Assembly: GCA_037178675.1 (NCBI GenBank) | Contig: JAYMGJ010000442.1 | Location: 1 to 38,849, forward strand | Direction of reading: 5' to 3' | Length of the DNA: 38,849 nt | Source: Scleroderma bovista | Taxonomy: Eukaryota > Basidiomycota > Agaricomycetes > Boletales > Sclerodermataceae | Part shown: positions 21,766-31,574 of the stretch, piece by piece | Layout of the letters: each line of letters opens with the position of its first letter | Numbering within the stretch: position 1 is the stretch's first letter | Notes under the pieces: model-generated | The model's input: only the letters and a program-made list of their open reading frames with translations | Told to the model about the DNA's origin: nothing | Database searches by the model: none | Made by a program: the position numbers and the translations under genes

Positions 21766-22949
21766 CACTTTTTATTGTTATCGTAGTCTGTATCTGACCT
21801 TTCCGGTCGCATCTCCGGCCAGTCCGGAACCCCATACCCTGTTTCCAGCTACTAGCTAGCTCGTTTGGCTTCGTGCCAACACTCCTGTCTGAGACAGCTT
21901 CACGCTGACTCACTCTTCCGACTGTGTCTCCAACCAGTCCGGTACTCCTGGTCCTGTACCAACCCTCTTGACTGAGACAGTGTCATGCTGACTCACCTTT
22001 CCGACTGCGTCTCCGGCCAGTCCGGAACTCCTGACCCAATCTCCGGTCGCTCTCTAGCTTGGAGGCTTCTCTCCAGCTGTGTCAATCTTCTGCGACCAAC
22101 CGAGACAGCATTGCGCTGGCTCACCAAAACTATGTCCTCTGTGCTAGCCTGCTTGTATTCCCATCCTTGTCCGGCCCTACTAGCGGACTTCCGGTCACTT
22201 GGCAGTACTTGCACCCCAACTCCGGCTCTCTTCCGCACACCCAGAACCTCAACCTTCGACTCTCTCTCTTGTTGCTGATATTTGTGGACTCCTGACCCAT
22301 CTAGGCTCTCAGCCAACTGATCCTACCACTTCCGGATCAACTCCATGCTTTCTCCGGTCAACTGTACTACTTTGTACTCAAAACTCCGGACTGTTTCCAC
22401 AGGAAAGCTGAGTACTCGCCTGGAAATCGTCGGACCACTTTCCCTCCTTGTCAGTAACCTCTAGGGTCACTCTATGGCCACTCTCCGGCCACTGGTTCTT
22501 GTAGCTTGGACATTCCCTGTTCCCGACCTTCTGGTCACTCTGGCTTTACAGCCACCCGCATCTTGCTCTCTGAGCTTATTCTACTCATCTGTGCTTTTAA
22601 TCTGTGCTTCCCTCAGTTGCACTCATCTGTTTCCGGACCATTTCTGGTCTCTCCGGCCCTTGTGGTCAACTCCGGCCCAGCTCTGAACTTACTGGTCAAC
22701 TCCTGTTCAGTTTTAGCATCTCCGGTTGCGACCTCCAGCTTGCATCTGGACTCGAGACATTGCTTGTCTCTATGCGCAGTCTGACAGTCTGTTCTGACTC
22801 CTGGTCACCTCTAGTCCATCTCCGGACTCTCTGGTCAAATCCTGACCATCTCCTGCAGTTCCGCTTTTGTCCTGTCCAACTCCGGCGGACTTCCTGGTCA
22901 CGTCCTGGTCAGCTCTAGCAGTCCTGCTCGCAAACTCCAGTTTGCACCT

Positions 22950-23720
22950 CCTCTCTGGACATTCCCTAAGTCATCTGACTTCCTGTCCAAACTCCTGGTG
23001 CTTTCTTCGAGACTCTCTGTCTCTCTGACATCTCCGCAAGTCCTGCTTTGCATCTCCGGCTCATATCCAAAACTCCGGACCTCTTGCATCATTTCCTGGT
23101 TCATCTGACCTATCTCCAGCAGCTCTGCCTTCGATGTCTGGTTTGCATCTCAAAACTCCGGACATCTTGTCCTCTGTTCTTGTTGACACTGCCAGCAGTC
23201 TGCTTGCGATCTCCGACTTGTAACTCTGGACTTTATTTGTCACCTTTGTAGTCATCCAACTCCCTCTCCTGACACCCTGTTTACCATCTCCGGCTTGAAT
23301 CTCAAAATTCCGGACTTCTGTGTCATCTCCAGAGTCATCAGACTCTCTGTCGGTACTACTTGCGCTCGCAATCTTCAGCTTGCATCAAAAAATTCCGGAC
23401 TTCTTGTATCATCTGTGGATTCATCTGACTGCTTGTCTTGACTCCTGCTTATGATCTCCAGTCCATATCTAAAAAACTCCGGACTTCTCATATCATCTCC
23501 GGAGCCATCTGCTTCCCTGCCTTGACTCCTGCTCGCAGTTCCTTGCTTGCAACTCAAAACTCCGGACCTCCTGTGTCATCAGACTCCTTGTCCTGACTCC
23601 TGGTGTTTTCTCCGGAACACTTTGTCCACTGTGACATCTCCAGCTGTCTTGCTTGTGATTCCTGACTCCTTTTCAACTCCGGATACACCATGTCATCTCC
23701 TGAGTCATCTGACTCACTTC
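22950..23720 (+). repeat. ~85-bp tandem repeat inside element C
   Basis: Units contain AAAACTCCGGAC, followed by a TTGTATCATCTCC-like stretch and TCATCTGACT. Spacings between successive AACTCCGGAC words near 23070, 23155, 23305, 23390, 23475 and 23558 are 83-85 bp or about twice that. Confidence 0.7.
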
Positions 23721-23949
23721 TCTGACATACTGTCGCTTCTCTGAGACACTCTGTCTACTCTGACATCCTGCCTGACTGTCTGACCTTGACACCTGTTTGC
23801 TCTGGCTTGGACTTCCTGGACCTGGACTCATCTCCGGTATCATCACTCACTGATGGTTCACCCGGACCTTAGCCTAGTCCTTCTGTTAGTCCCAATGGTA
23901 GACCTCACACTCTATGTTGCATCCGCACTGAAGCCTCAAGGGCTCGGCC

Positions 23950-23964
23950 CTAAGAGGGGGATAC
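23950..23964 (+). other. Polypurine tract of element C
   Basis: AAGAGGGGGATAC lies directly before the TGTCATATCC start of the 3' LTR. The 30 bp before it (CCTCAAGGGCTCGGCCCTAA) also match those before the tract of element A (CCTCATGGGTTCGGCCCCTA). Confidence 0.8.
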
Positions 23965-25350
23965 TGTCATATCCATACTTTTCCAGTCGCAACTCCGGTC
24001 TAACCATGGCCCGCCTGACCTCTCCTTAGGCATAGATGCAACTCCGGATCTAGTCCGGCCATCTCCAGCCCTATAGCTGCACTCCAGCTCAACTCCGGTC
24101 ACTACGTCCATCTCCGCCTCAGGACTAACCCCTGTCTTCCTACAGACAGATCCGCGGTCTAACTCCTCCGTGTCGGACCTGTACCTACCACTAGTTGCTA
24201 CTCCGGTTTCAGTCCGGCTACTCCCTTAGCCTTGTCTGCGACATAGCCCAACTCCGGCTGGTACATCCAACTCCGGCTCAGTTCTGCTCCTGCTCCTGCT
24301 CCACTTCCTCTGTCAGGTCCACCAAAGGCTTAGGACATTTCCATGTCCAACTCCGGACCTTCCTCCGGCTACTCTGCCCTTCCTCCACCTGTGCACTCCC
24401 TCCGCTCGTGCACTCCCTCCGCTCTTGCACTTCCTCCGGTCGTGCACTTCCTCCGGTCGTGCACTTCCTCCGGTCCCACTTCCTCCAGTCCCACTTCCTC
24501 CAGTCCCACTTCCTCCGGTCCCACTTCCTCCGGTCCCACTTCCTCCGGTCCTGGACATCGCTCCGGACTTAACATTAGTTAAGTCCACCTCCAACCCTTA
24601 CCTGTCCTCTTCCGACCTAGTTCCCTTTACTTCACTGTCCCTGCTTTTCCTCCATCGTCCCTGTATCTCTAGTTCCCCGTGTCTGCTCCCGCTCCGGTTT
24701 ATTTTCCTGTACCTGCTTTATTTTCCTGTCCGTTTCTGCTCTGTCCCTTGTCCCAACTAAGGTGTTTACTTGTCACCGTATATACTCACCCTAGTTCTCA
24801 TTTACTATATAAACTACTATACTCCGGCCTAGTAGTTTCCTTAGATCAAATCTCGACTAAGATACTCCCCACTCTGTACTACCCATTATGCTCTCCTAAT
24901 CCATCTGTTCATCTGAACTCCTGAACTCCGGCCAACTCTGGCCTCCGTCCTATCTCGTCCCCTTGGTCCTATGTCCGATCCTAGCAAGTCTCCTACTTGC
25001 ACGAGGGCAAAAGCCACCTCTGTCCCAGACTCGACGCTAGACCTCTCAGGACTTATCCCACCTCTGGGATGTCCTTCGCTCCGGACAAACTGCGCTCAAC
25101 TCCGGACCACTTTCCCACGGTCTGGACTTACTCTGCAAAAACCCAGACTTACTCCGCAAAAACCCGGACTTACTCCACAAAAACCCGGACTTACTCCCTG
25201 TGCTTCTCTAGTGCCCGGACTTCGTCCGTTTGACCCGGACTTGACTCTCCGCACTAACTAGCACCTACTAGTGTCTGGACTTACCTCCTCATTAGTTCCC
25301 TGCACCTCTGGACCTCCTAGTAAGATCGTCGAGGAGAACCGGTCTTGACA
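23965..25350 (+). repeat. 3' LTR of element C
   Basis: 1386 bp. The 55-bp length difference from the 5' LTR is fully explained by repeat units: one fewer 17-bp unit, two more 15-bp units (24395-24555) and two more 21-bp units of ACTTACTCCGCAAAAACCCG type (25115-25200). Confidence 0.92.
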
Positions 25351-25850
25351 GATGCTGGGCCAGTCTCCCGCTCTGTCCATAGCATTCATTGTAAGAAGTA
25401 TTGCTTATCGGAGCAAATCTGACTCATTTACCTGTTGTAGTCAACCTGGCCTCTGTCATGCTGCCAATGCCCTTGCCCAAGTCAGATGCTGTATGGGGTT
25501 GTTGTAAGTATGTTGATTTGAAGGGGAGTATACTCAACCTTACTTTGATTAGAAGTTGGCACCACAACTGGGGCCTTGCTCACAGGCCATGGTCGTGGGC
25601 GTGGCTTGAGGGGTCTGATGGGATTTTCAAGGTCAGCACTTTCCTTCAACTGTTTTTTAGCCATTTTGTCTTCAATTGCGCCAATGCATTCATAGCCCTT
25701 CTGGACAGCGGCCAACTGAGCATCTTTGGCCCACTGAAGCACCTCGTCGTTGGCCTTCCTTTGTTCAGAGGTACGTCTGTGAACTTGTGAATCAACTACA
25801 ATTTGACCAGGATGTAGATTAGCATTGCTTTGATGGGGACGTGAAGACAT
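25351..25850 (-). pseudogene. 5' part of a coiled-coil type hypothetical gene, split by element C
   Basis: Exon 1 runs from ATG 25850 to 25544. It encodes PGQIVVDSQVHRRTSEQRKA and a helical stretch (YECIGAIEDKMAKKQLKES), then a Pro/Arg-rich linker. Intron 1 is 25543-25489 (GTAAGG...ATACAG). Exon 2 is 25488-25432 (SDLGKGIGSMTEARLTTT). Intron 2 is 25431-25373 (GTAAAT...GGACAG). Exon 3 starts at 25372, reaches the GATGC duplication at 25351-25355, and resumes at 17662. The whole adds to exactly 179 codons including the stop, with all phases matching. Proteins with a PGQIVxDSQxxRRT start followed by a coiled coil are, from memory, a lineage-specific Agaricomycete family of unknown function. Without the insertion the gene would look intact; its real 3' end may include the pieces below 17512. 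Confidence 0.75.
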
Positions 25851-25938
25851 CGGAAGGATTGGAATGGGGGTCCTACGAGCGGGCACAGAAGAGCCCAGAG
25901 GGTGGAGGGTGAAAATTGTTTGAGAAAAAAGGACGGTA

Positions 25939-26173
25939 CTATGTCATATGTTTTATCCTCTCGAACCGACCCTTGAACTTGGACCAAACAAAGTTGACAC
26001 AGGTCTCGGCGAGTCTGTCCCAACTAGTGTGAATTTTGTTTTTCTCTGCGTCCATTTGTAAGTCTTCCCTCAAAAATTTGTCCATACATTCACAGACCAG
26101 CAATCCCATAGACTGGCAATCCAATGCTCCCCCATGCACGAAATCAGAGTCTTCAGGCCTCAAGTCACTATGC
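25939..26173 (-). pseudogene. Terminal exon of an upstream minus-strand gene
   Basis: A frame following a good acceptor (GCTTACAG, ending at 26174) reads HSDLRPEDSDFVHGGALDCQ, MDKFLREDLQMDAEKNKIHT and SWDRLAETCVNFVWSKFKGR, then stops at 25939-25941. The sequence looks like genuine protein, and I believe related hypothetical proteins occur in Agaricomycetes. Its earlier exons should lie right of 26173, but that space holds the zinc-finger frame on the opposite strand and then an LTR. The gene is either truncated or overlaps antisense. It ends about 90 bp before the start of the 25850 gene. Confidence 0.5.
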
Positions 26174-26433
26174 CTGTAAGCAATGCAAGCGGTGGTTTCG
26201 AAATAGGTCCAGCCTCACCCAACATACTCATGCCAAACATCCACGCTTCTTGCCTCCGCCAGCCATTTCAAATGCTCCACCAGATGCTTCAGACGTGCCA
26301 GGCGACCATGAAATGGATGGAGATTACTTTGTGAACGCTGAACCAGGTCCTTCAAACCATGAAATAGATGGAGATTACTCAGTGGACACTGAGCCAGGTC
26401 ACAATACTATCAAGTCAGCATTTGTTGGGCTGG
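26124..26433 (+). pseudogene. C2H2 zinc-finger protein, 5' part, cut by a B LTR
   Basis: From ATG 26124 the frame encodes one zinc finger, YACKQCKRWFRNRSSLTQHT followed by HAKH (C-x2-C-x12-H-x4-H), near residues 16-39. A Pro/Ala-rich linker and two acidic direct repeats follow (HEMDGDYFVNAEPG and HEIDGDYSVDTEPG). The frame reaches KSAFVGLV and is then cut by the B LTR at 26434. It would resume at 29402. Single N-terminal C2H2 fingers occur in Agaricomycete hypothetical proteins, probably DNA-binding. It is divergent from the minus-strand gene at 25850, with which it may once have shared an upstream region. Confidence 0.6.
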
Positions 26434-26945
26434 TGTCATGCACCAAACGTGTTTGGTACTGTGGACATGGAGAAAGTTAGCCGATGAAATTAATGCAAAG
26501 AACACACCCAAGATCTGTTGAAAGATTGTCCCAACTTGAGGGATACAGACAGCCCTCGCTATCCATATCATGCAAAGTCAAGACTATCCTTATGCGAAGA
26601 ATGAATACAAGCTCGTTGTAGCCATCTATTGCACAAGAATGACTATCCTGGAGCAAGAGATGAATGCCATCATCTGGCAGTCATCCCTCGCACGAGAACC
26701 GCCAAGAAGCAGAAGAATCCAAGGATTGATGATCATTTCAGTATGAGAGAGGAATGCAACCTACTGCAGTCCAACTCCCATACCAGAACAACCAAAGAAG
26801 CAGAAGAAATGATAGAGAAATGAAGGAGAAAGGGAAGAATCATTTTTAGTGCCCAAATGTCAAATTTAGGTGCCCAGTGCCGGCATTCTGATATTTTGAA
26901 TAGCTCTGCCATTTTTGAAGCTATCAATCATGTGACTATACCATC

Positions 26946-27383
26946 ATGGAGCCTAGACCATGGTCTATCTGCCTGTCAAGTTTTGATGTAAATCTGTTTA
27001 TTTCCCATGGAGATATTCCACCCGCAATCCAGACACCCACTTCATCACTCACTATGGAGTCCACATTTTCTCTGGAACGTTTCTCTGCTATTGTAGCAGA
27101 CCTCAACTATGTCCTGCTCTTGGGACAGCCTCTCCCTGAGCTGCTGTGTACTGTATGGTACATATCTTCCCAGCCTGCTCCCTCAGTCCCTCTCGTTCTT
27201 GGTCAGCGCGTTCTTCTCGTCAGTCCTGCATCACACATGTACTTTGGTCATCTCAAGTCTATCGTTAGACTTGAAAATTCATACCTGGTCGTCTCTGTGT
27301 CTCCTGAGTCCTCTGCATATGGTCCTTTCATCCTGGAGTCCTGTCACATCCATCTCCCTCTATCATTCATCTTGCTTCCATGG
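26946..27383 (+). CDS. Conserved ORF inside the family-B LTR, copy 2 (interrupted)
   Basis: From ATG 26946 the frame reads SICLSSFDVNLFISHGDIPP. From the internal ATG at 27054 (the start shared with copy 1) it reads FSLERFSAIVADLNYVLLLG, QPLPELLCTVWYISSQPAPS and on to LPW. At this Trp codon the solo A LTR has inserted (27384). After the LTR the frame resembles copy 1 again for a few residues (HRIRYS versus CRIQYS). Compared with copy 1, changes are mostly I/V, K/R, D/E, S/T or Y/H and there is no indel. This is the pattern expected if the protein was under selection in the element lineage. Confidence 0.5.
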
Positions 27384-28014
27384 TGTTACGACCATGCCCC
27401 ACTCCGGGCCTTATCCGGTCACTCCGGTCGTATCGCAGCTCTACAGCTCTACTCCAGTCGCTCGTCTCCTACTCCGGTCGCGCTCACGCAGATAACCTTC
27501 CGCTAACTACGACCCTTGGTCTATACTCCATTCGCTCTTACTACACCTCGCCGTCTACCCTGCCTTGACGTGAGTTCTCCGTGAACTCGATATATCCTAT
27601 ACCTTGTAGCTTTTTCACCGGACCTGATTTATTTTACCCGGTCCTGACTTTATTTTCACCGGACCTGACCTAGTCCTAACTCCGGTCATCCCTTGTCCGC
27701 TATTAGGTTGTTTACTTGTCACCGTATGTACTCGACCCTAGTTTCTACTTAGTATAAGTACCCTCTAGTTTACCTTGTATACCTCAGTCTGAAATCATCT
27801 AAGTCACTACTCCTGATCCTCTGTCCGTCTCCGTCTCTATCTCTGTCTGACCGGAACCTACGCAAGGGATCAACGCTCGCTGTCCTTGTTGTTGAATCCA
27901 AACGGTCGCAACTCCGGCCCGGGCTAACCTCTGCCCAAACCTCCGACCTCCCCTCTCGTCCGCTTTCGTCCGGACTTGACCGGACCCCCTACCGGAGTAG
28001 ACCCGGACTTGACA
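27384..28014 (+). mobile_element. Solo LTR of gypsy family A
   Basis: 631 bp, TGTTACGACC to GACTTGACA, with a perfect 5-bp target duplication CATGG (27379-27383 and 28015-28019). It matches the 3' LTR of element A at 5323-5912 apart from scattered substitutions and a 41-bp extra segment. It arose by LTR-LTR recombination of a complete A element that had inserted into the B LTR. Confidence 0.95.
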
Positions 28015-28835
28015 CATGGACACATCGAATCCGCTATTCACGTTTCACTTCCCTGCTATCCTGCAACAAACACGAATGAAACAGTGCTCTAAAACCCTTC
28101 TTAGGAGCCCTAATAGAGTACAGAACCTTCCCCTTACTGATCAGGGGAAGACTGCACTTTGGGAGCACCAAATTTCGCGTTTTTGTTCTACAGAAGCTCA
28201 ATCCAAGGGATTTGTGACACTCTGTGACCAGCTGTGACTCTACTTGTCATTCCAGGCCCCCTGACACTGCTCTTCTGGTCGGATCAATTCTTTTATTTTT
28301 ATTATCCCCCAGCCACTCCCATCAGTGGCACTGCTTCAGAAGCTCATCTCCAGATCTAAAGTTCAATCAATCACAGGTTGTGCTTCCCTTCTGTCTGAGT
28401 CACACAGAGTCACTCTGGCTCACTCTGACTCACTCTGCTGCGCATTATTCATCCCCTCTTGGCATTACTAATCCCCATTACTCCCCTTACCAATCACTTA
28501 CCAATCATCCTTCAAATCATGCTTATCATGCTGCTTATCAATTCATGACTCATGCCCCTATGATTCATATGCATTATGTCATTGCATATGCTCATTTAGC
28601 TTTGATCTACTCATCCCATGCTTCCCCCCCCCCTCTCTTTTGGGCCCCATGCAATGATTTTTCCATATTCTTGGTTGTGCACCCCTTTTTACCTATGTTT
28701 TTGCTCTTTCCCTTGGCTCAGCAGCTTGTTCAGGCTCTCCCCATCGATGACTCAGCCTGATTACACTGCTTATAAATCGCTTACCAAGCACTTAGTCATT
28801 TGTGCTTACAGGGCCACAGCCCCTCCTGTATATAA

Positions 28836-28885
28836 ACCAGCAGCCAAAGGCTGCAAGGAAGTGTCTGCTTCCCCCTCAATAAAGC
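28836..28885 (+). promoter_or_regulatory. TATA box, hairpin and polyadenylation signal of the B LTR, copy 2
   Basis: TATATAAACC is followed by the inverted repeat GCAGCC-AAA-GGCTGC, and 40 bp on by CAATAAAGCG. This is the order of promoter, transcript start and poly(A) signal in an LTR. Confidence 0.6.
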
Positions 28886-29396
28886 GACCACAGTCACTCC
28901 TACTCACTGTCTATAAGCTCCCTCTCTGTCTTTGGACTTGTAGGTCACTCAGTGCTGGCCTAAAGCTCCTATATTGTTGTTTATCAGATATATCTTGTAT
29001 CTGATCATTTCTCTAGGCTCAAGCACAGTCTAGCATCTCTGTCCACTCCATCCCATCACTGTCCATCACATTCTTGAAGCAGGAACTGTCCCCTTGCTTC
29101 CCTGTTGTCCCATCACTGCTGTTACACCCCTGTCATCAATCTATCATTGCTCTTCAATCCCAGGACTCTTCCTAACCACTGTGGTAGGCTGAAGAGGAGT
29201 CAATACCATCCCCAGTCGCATATCTTCCCCATCAGAAGCCCTTCCCTTCCCTCCTGCATCCTGCCTGAAGGTGTGCAGCACACCCCCCTGAGGAGATTAA
29301 ATACCAGAAATGCAAAGGAAGACCACCACTCGCATTTTGCTGTCATTTGGTGTTGGTTGTTGGTTGTTCTGACCTTTTCCCTCACTTAGGCGCACA

Positions 29397-29480
29397 CCAG
29401 GTGACACTTTATTCCGCAACTATCACCCAGGCCTCAGGTAGTTCAGTCACAAACCCTCGCAAAAGTGGGTCATCGGACAT
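29397..29480 (+). pseudogene. Continuation of the zinc-finger frame between two LTRs
   Basis: Read after removing the B LTR and one 5-bp flank, the frame continues from GLV into TLYSATITQASGSSVTNPRK and SGSSDM, crossing the target duplication GACAT of the next LTR, and ends shortly after at about 30773. About 30 codons stay open, so this could be the original coding continuation, although no domain supports it. Confidence 0.4.
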
Positions 29481-30758
29481 TGTCATATCCATACTTTTCC
29501 CAGTTGCAACTCCGGTCTAACCCTGGCCCGCCTGACCTCTCCTTAGGCATAGATGCAACTCTGGATCTAGTCCGGCCATCTCCAGCCCCATAGCTGCACT
29601 CCAGCTCAACTCCGGTCACTACGTCCATCTCCACCTCAGGACTAACCCCTGTCTTCCTCTAGACAGATCCACGGTCTAACTCCTCCATGTTGGACCTGTA
29701 CCTACCATTAGTCGCTACTCTGGTTTCAGTCCGGCCACTCCCTTGGTCTGGTCTGCGACCTAGCCCAACTCCGGCTGGTACATCCAACTCCGGCTCAGGT
29801 CTGCTCCTGTTCCGCTCCACTCCCTCTGATAGGTCCACCAATGGCCTTGGACATTTCCATGTCCAACTCTGGACCTTCCTCTGGCTACTCCGCCCTTCCT
29901 CCACCTGTGCACTCCCTCCGCTCGTGCACTCCCTCTGCTCTTGCACTTCCTCTGGTCGTGCACTTCCTCCGGTCCCACTTCCTCCGGTCCTGGACATCGC
30001 TCCGGACTTAACATTAGTTAAGTCCACCTCCAACCCTTACTTGTCCTCTTCCGACCTAGTTCCCTTTACCTACTTGTCCCTGCATCTGCTCCGTCGTCCC
30101 TGTAATCCTAGTTCCCCGTTTCTGCTTCTGCTCCGGTTTATTTTCCTGTCCCTGCTTTATTTTCTTGTACCTGGTTTATTTTCCTGTCTGCTTCTGCTCC
30201 ATCCCTTGTCCCAACTAAGGTGTTTACTTGTCACCGTATGTACTCACCCTAGTTCTCATTACTATATAAACTACCGTACTCCGGCCTAGTAGATTCTTAG
30301 ATCAAATCTCGACTAAGATACTCCCCACTCTGTACTACCCACCATGCTCTCCTAATCCCATCTTGTTCTCCTGAACTCTGGCCAACTCCGGCCTCTGTCC
30401 TATCTCGTCCCCTTGGTCCTATGTCCGATCCTAGCAAGTCTCCTACTTGCATGAGGGCAAAAGCCACCTCTGTCCCAGACTCGACGCTAGACCTCTCAGG
30501 ACTTATCCCACCTCTGGGATGTCCTTCGCTCCGGACAAGCTGCGCTCAACTCCGGACCACTTTCCCGCGGTCCGGACTTACTCTGCAAAAACCTGGACTT
30601 ACTCCCTGTGCTCCTCTAGTGCCTGGACTTCGTTCATTTGACCCGGACTTGACTCTCTGCACTAACTAGCACCTACTAGTGTCTGGACTTACCTCCTCAT
30701 TAGTTCCCTGCACCTCTGGACCTCCTAGTAAGATCGTTGAGGAGAACCGGTCTTGACA
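29481..30758 (+). mobile_element. Solo LTR of family C
   Basis: 1278 bp, TGTCATATCC to GGTCTTGACA, with a perfect target duplication GACAT (29476-29480 and 30759-30763). It has four 17-bp and one 15-bp internal repeat units, fewer than either LTR of the full element. Many CCGG words of the full element are CTGG or CCAG here. Confidence 0.95.
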
Positions 30759-30763
30759 GACAT

Positions 30764-31570
30764 GTACATTTGCCTGTAAAGGTGGGACTAGCTGACGCCG
30801 GCCGATGCTCGCAAAACTGGGCCAGGCCGATGTTTTCTATTATTGCAAATCTAGTACAGGCCTGAGGGACATTAATCACTGCAAAACTGGGATGGGCTGA
30901 TGTTTGATAAAAATTGCAGAACTGGGACTGGTGGGAGCATTGTAAAACTAGGTCAGGCCTGTTGAACAAAAAAATTGACAAGTGTTGCAAAGCTGGGACT
31001 GGCCGATGTTGTAGATACATTGCAAAACTGGGTCAGGCCTGTTGAGAAAAAAGTTGTCAATTACTGCAAAACTGGGTCAGGCTGACATGGCAGAATGGGG
31101 TCAGGCCTTTTGAGGAAAAAATTGTCAAGCATTGCAAAACTGGGTCAGGCTGACATTGTATATACATTGCAGAACTGGATCAGGCCTGTTGAGAAAAAAA
31201 GTTGTCAAGCATTGCAAAACTGGGTCAGGCTGACATTGCAGAACTGGGTCAGGCCTGTTGAGGAAAAAGTTGTCAAGCATTGCAAAACTGGGCCAGGCTG
31301 ACATTGCAGAACTGGGTCAGGCATGTTGAGGAAAAAGTTGTCAAGCATTGCAAAACTGGGCCAGGCTGACATTGCAGAACTGGATCAGGCCTGTTGAGAA
31401 AAAAAGTTGTCAACCATTGCAAAACTGGGTCAGGCTGACATTGCAGAACTGGGTCAGGCCTGTTGAGAAACAAAGTTGTCAAGTACTGCAAAACTGGGTC
31501 AGGCCTGTTGAGCAAAAAAGTTGTCAACCATTGCAAAACTGGGTCAGACCCAAAATTGATACACATTGCA
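30764..31570 (+). repeat. ~68-bp minisatellite
   Basis: Units combine TTGCAAAACTGGGTCAGGCT, GACATTGCAGAACTGGGTCA and GGCCTGTTGAGAAAAAAGTT. Regular units of about 68 bp occur between 31100 and 31540, with more diverged ones to the left. Frames such as LQNWVRPVEKK come from the repeat. Confidence 0.85.
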
Positions 31571-31574
31571 GAAT

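Larger units (their letters stand above)
18999..23964 (+). other. Internal region of element C: non-coding ACTCCGG-rich repeat blocks
   Basis: Almost 5 kb with no convincing gene. The word ACTCCGG and one-base variants recur dozens of times, almost always in this orientation. Several tandem blocks with different periods share the word: about 160 bp (19320-19700), 30 bp (20215-20610), about 35 bp (21450-21560), about 110 bp (21850-22030) and about 85 bp (22950-23720). Next to LTR1 I see no standard tRNA primer site beginning TGG. The block at 21700-21760 is a relic of gypsy pol. Confidence 0.75.
17668..25350 (+). mobile_element. Full-length non-autonomous LTR element, family C (7.7 kb)
   Basis: Two LTRs (17668-18998 and 23965-25350) flank a 4.97-kb internal region. 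A perfect 5-bp target duplication GATGC flanks the whole (17663-17667 and 25351-25355). A polypurine tract precedes the 3' LTR. No intact gag, protease, RT or integrase frame exists inside; the longest frames are under 200 codons and follow the repeat composition. This fits a large retrotransposon derivative, moved by proteins from a related autonomous element. Similarity of LTR segments and polypurine tract to gypsy element A points to an A-like partner. The LTRs differ by roughly ten substitutions plus repeat-number changes, so the insertion is recent. Confidence 0.9.
26434..29396 (+). mobile_element. Solo long LTR, family B, copy 2, carrying a nested solo LTR
   Basis: It starts TGTCATGCACC and ends GGCGCACA. 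Without the nested A LTR and its duplicated 5 bp it is about 2.33 kb. Flanks are GCTGG (26429-26433) and CCAGG (29397-29401), matching at three of five positions, so the target duplication has decayed or the copy is recombinant. A TATA box (TATATAAACC, 28838), a hairpin (GCAGCCAAAGGCTGC) and AATAAA (28878) occur in the order expected of an LTR promoter and polyadenylation region. Its last 234 bp are nearly identical to 1-233 of the window. Confidence 0.72.

Noticed and set aside
21985..22316. 97- and 107-codon frames inside element C
   Set aside because: No domain, both strands open and overlapping repeat blocks; composition effect.
30700..31566. Minus-strand frames with FLNRPDPVLQ repeats
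   Set aside because: They follow the 68-bp minisatellite and have no independent support.
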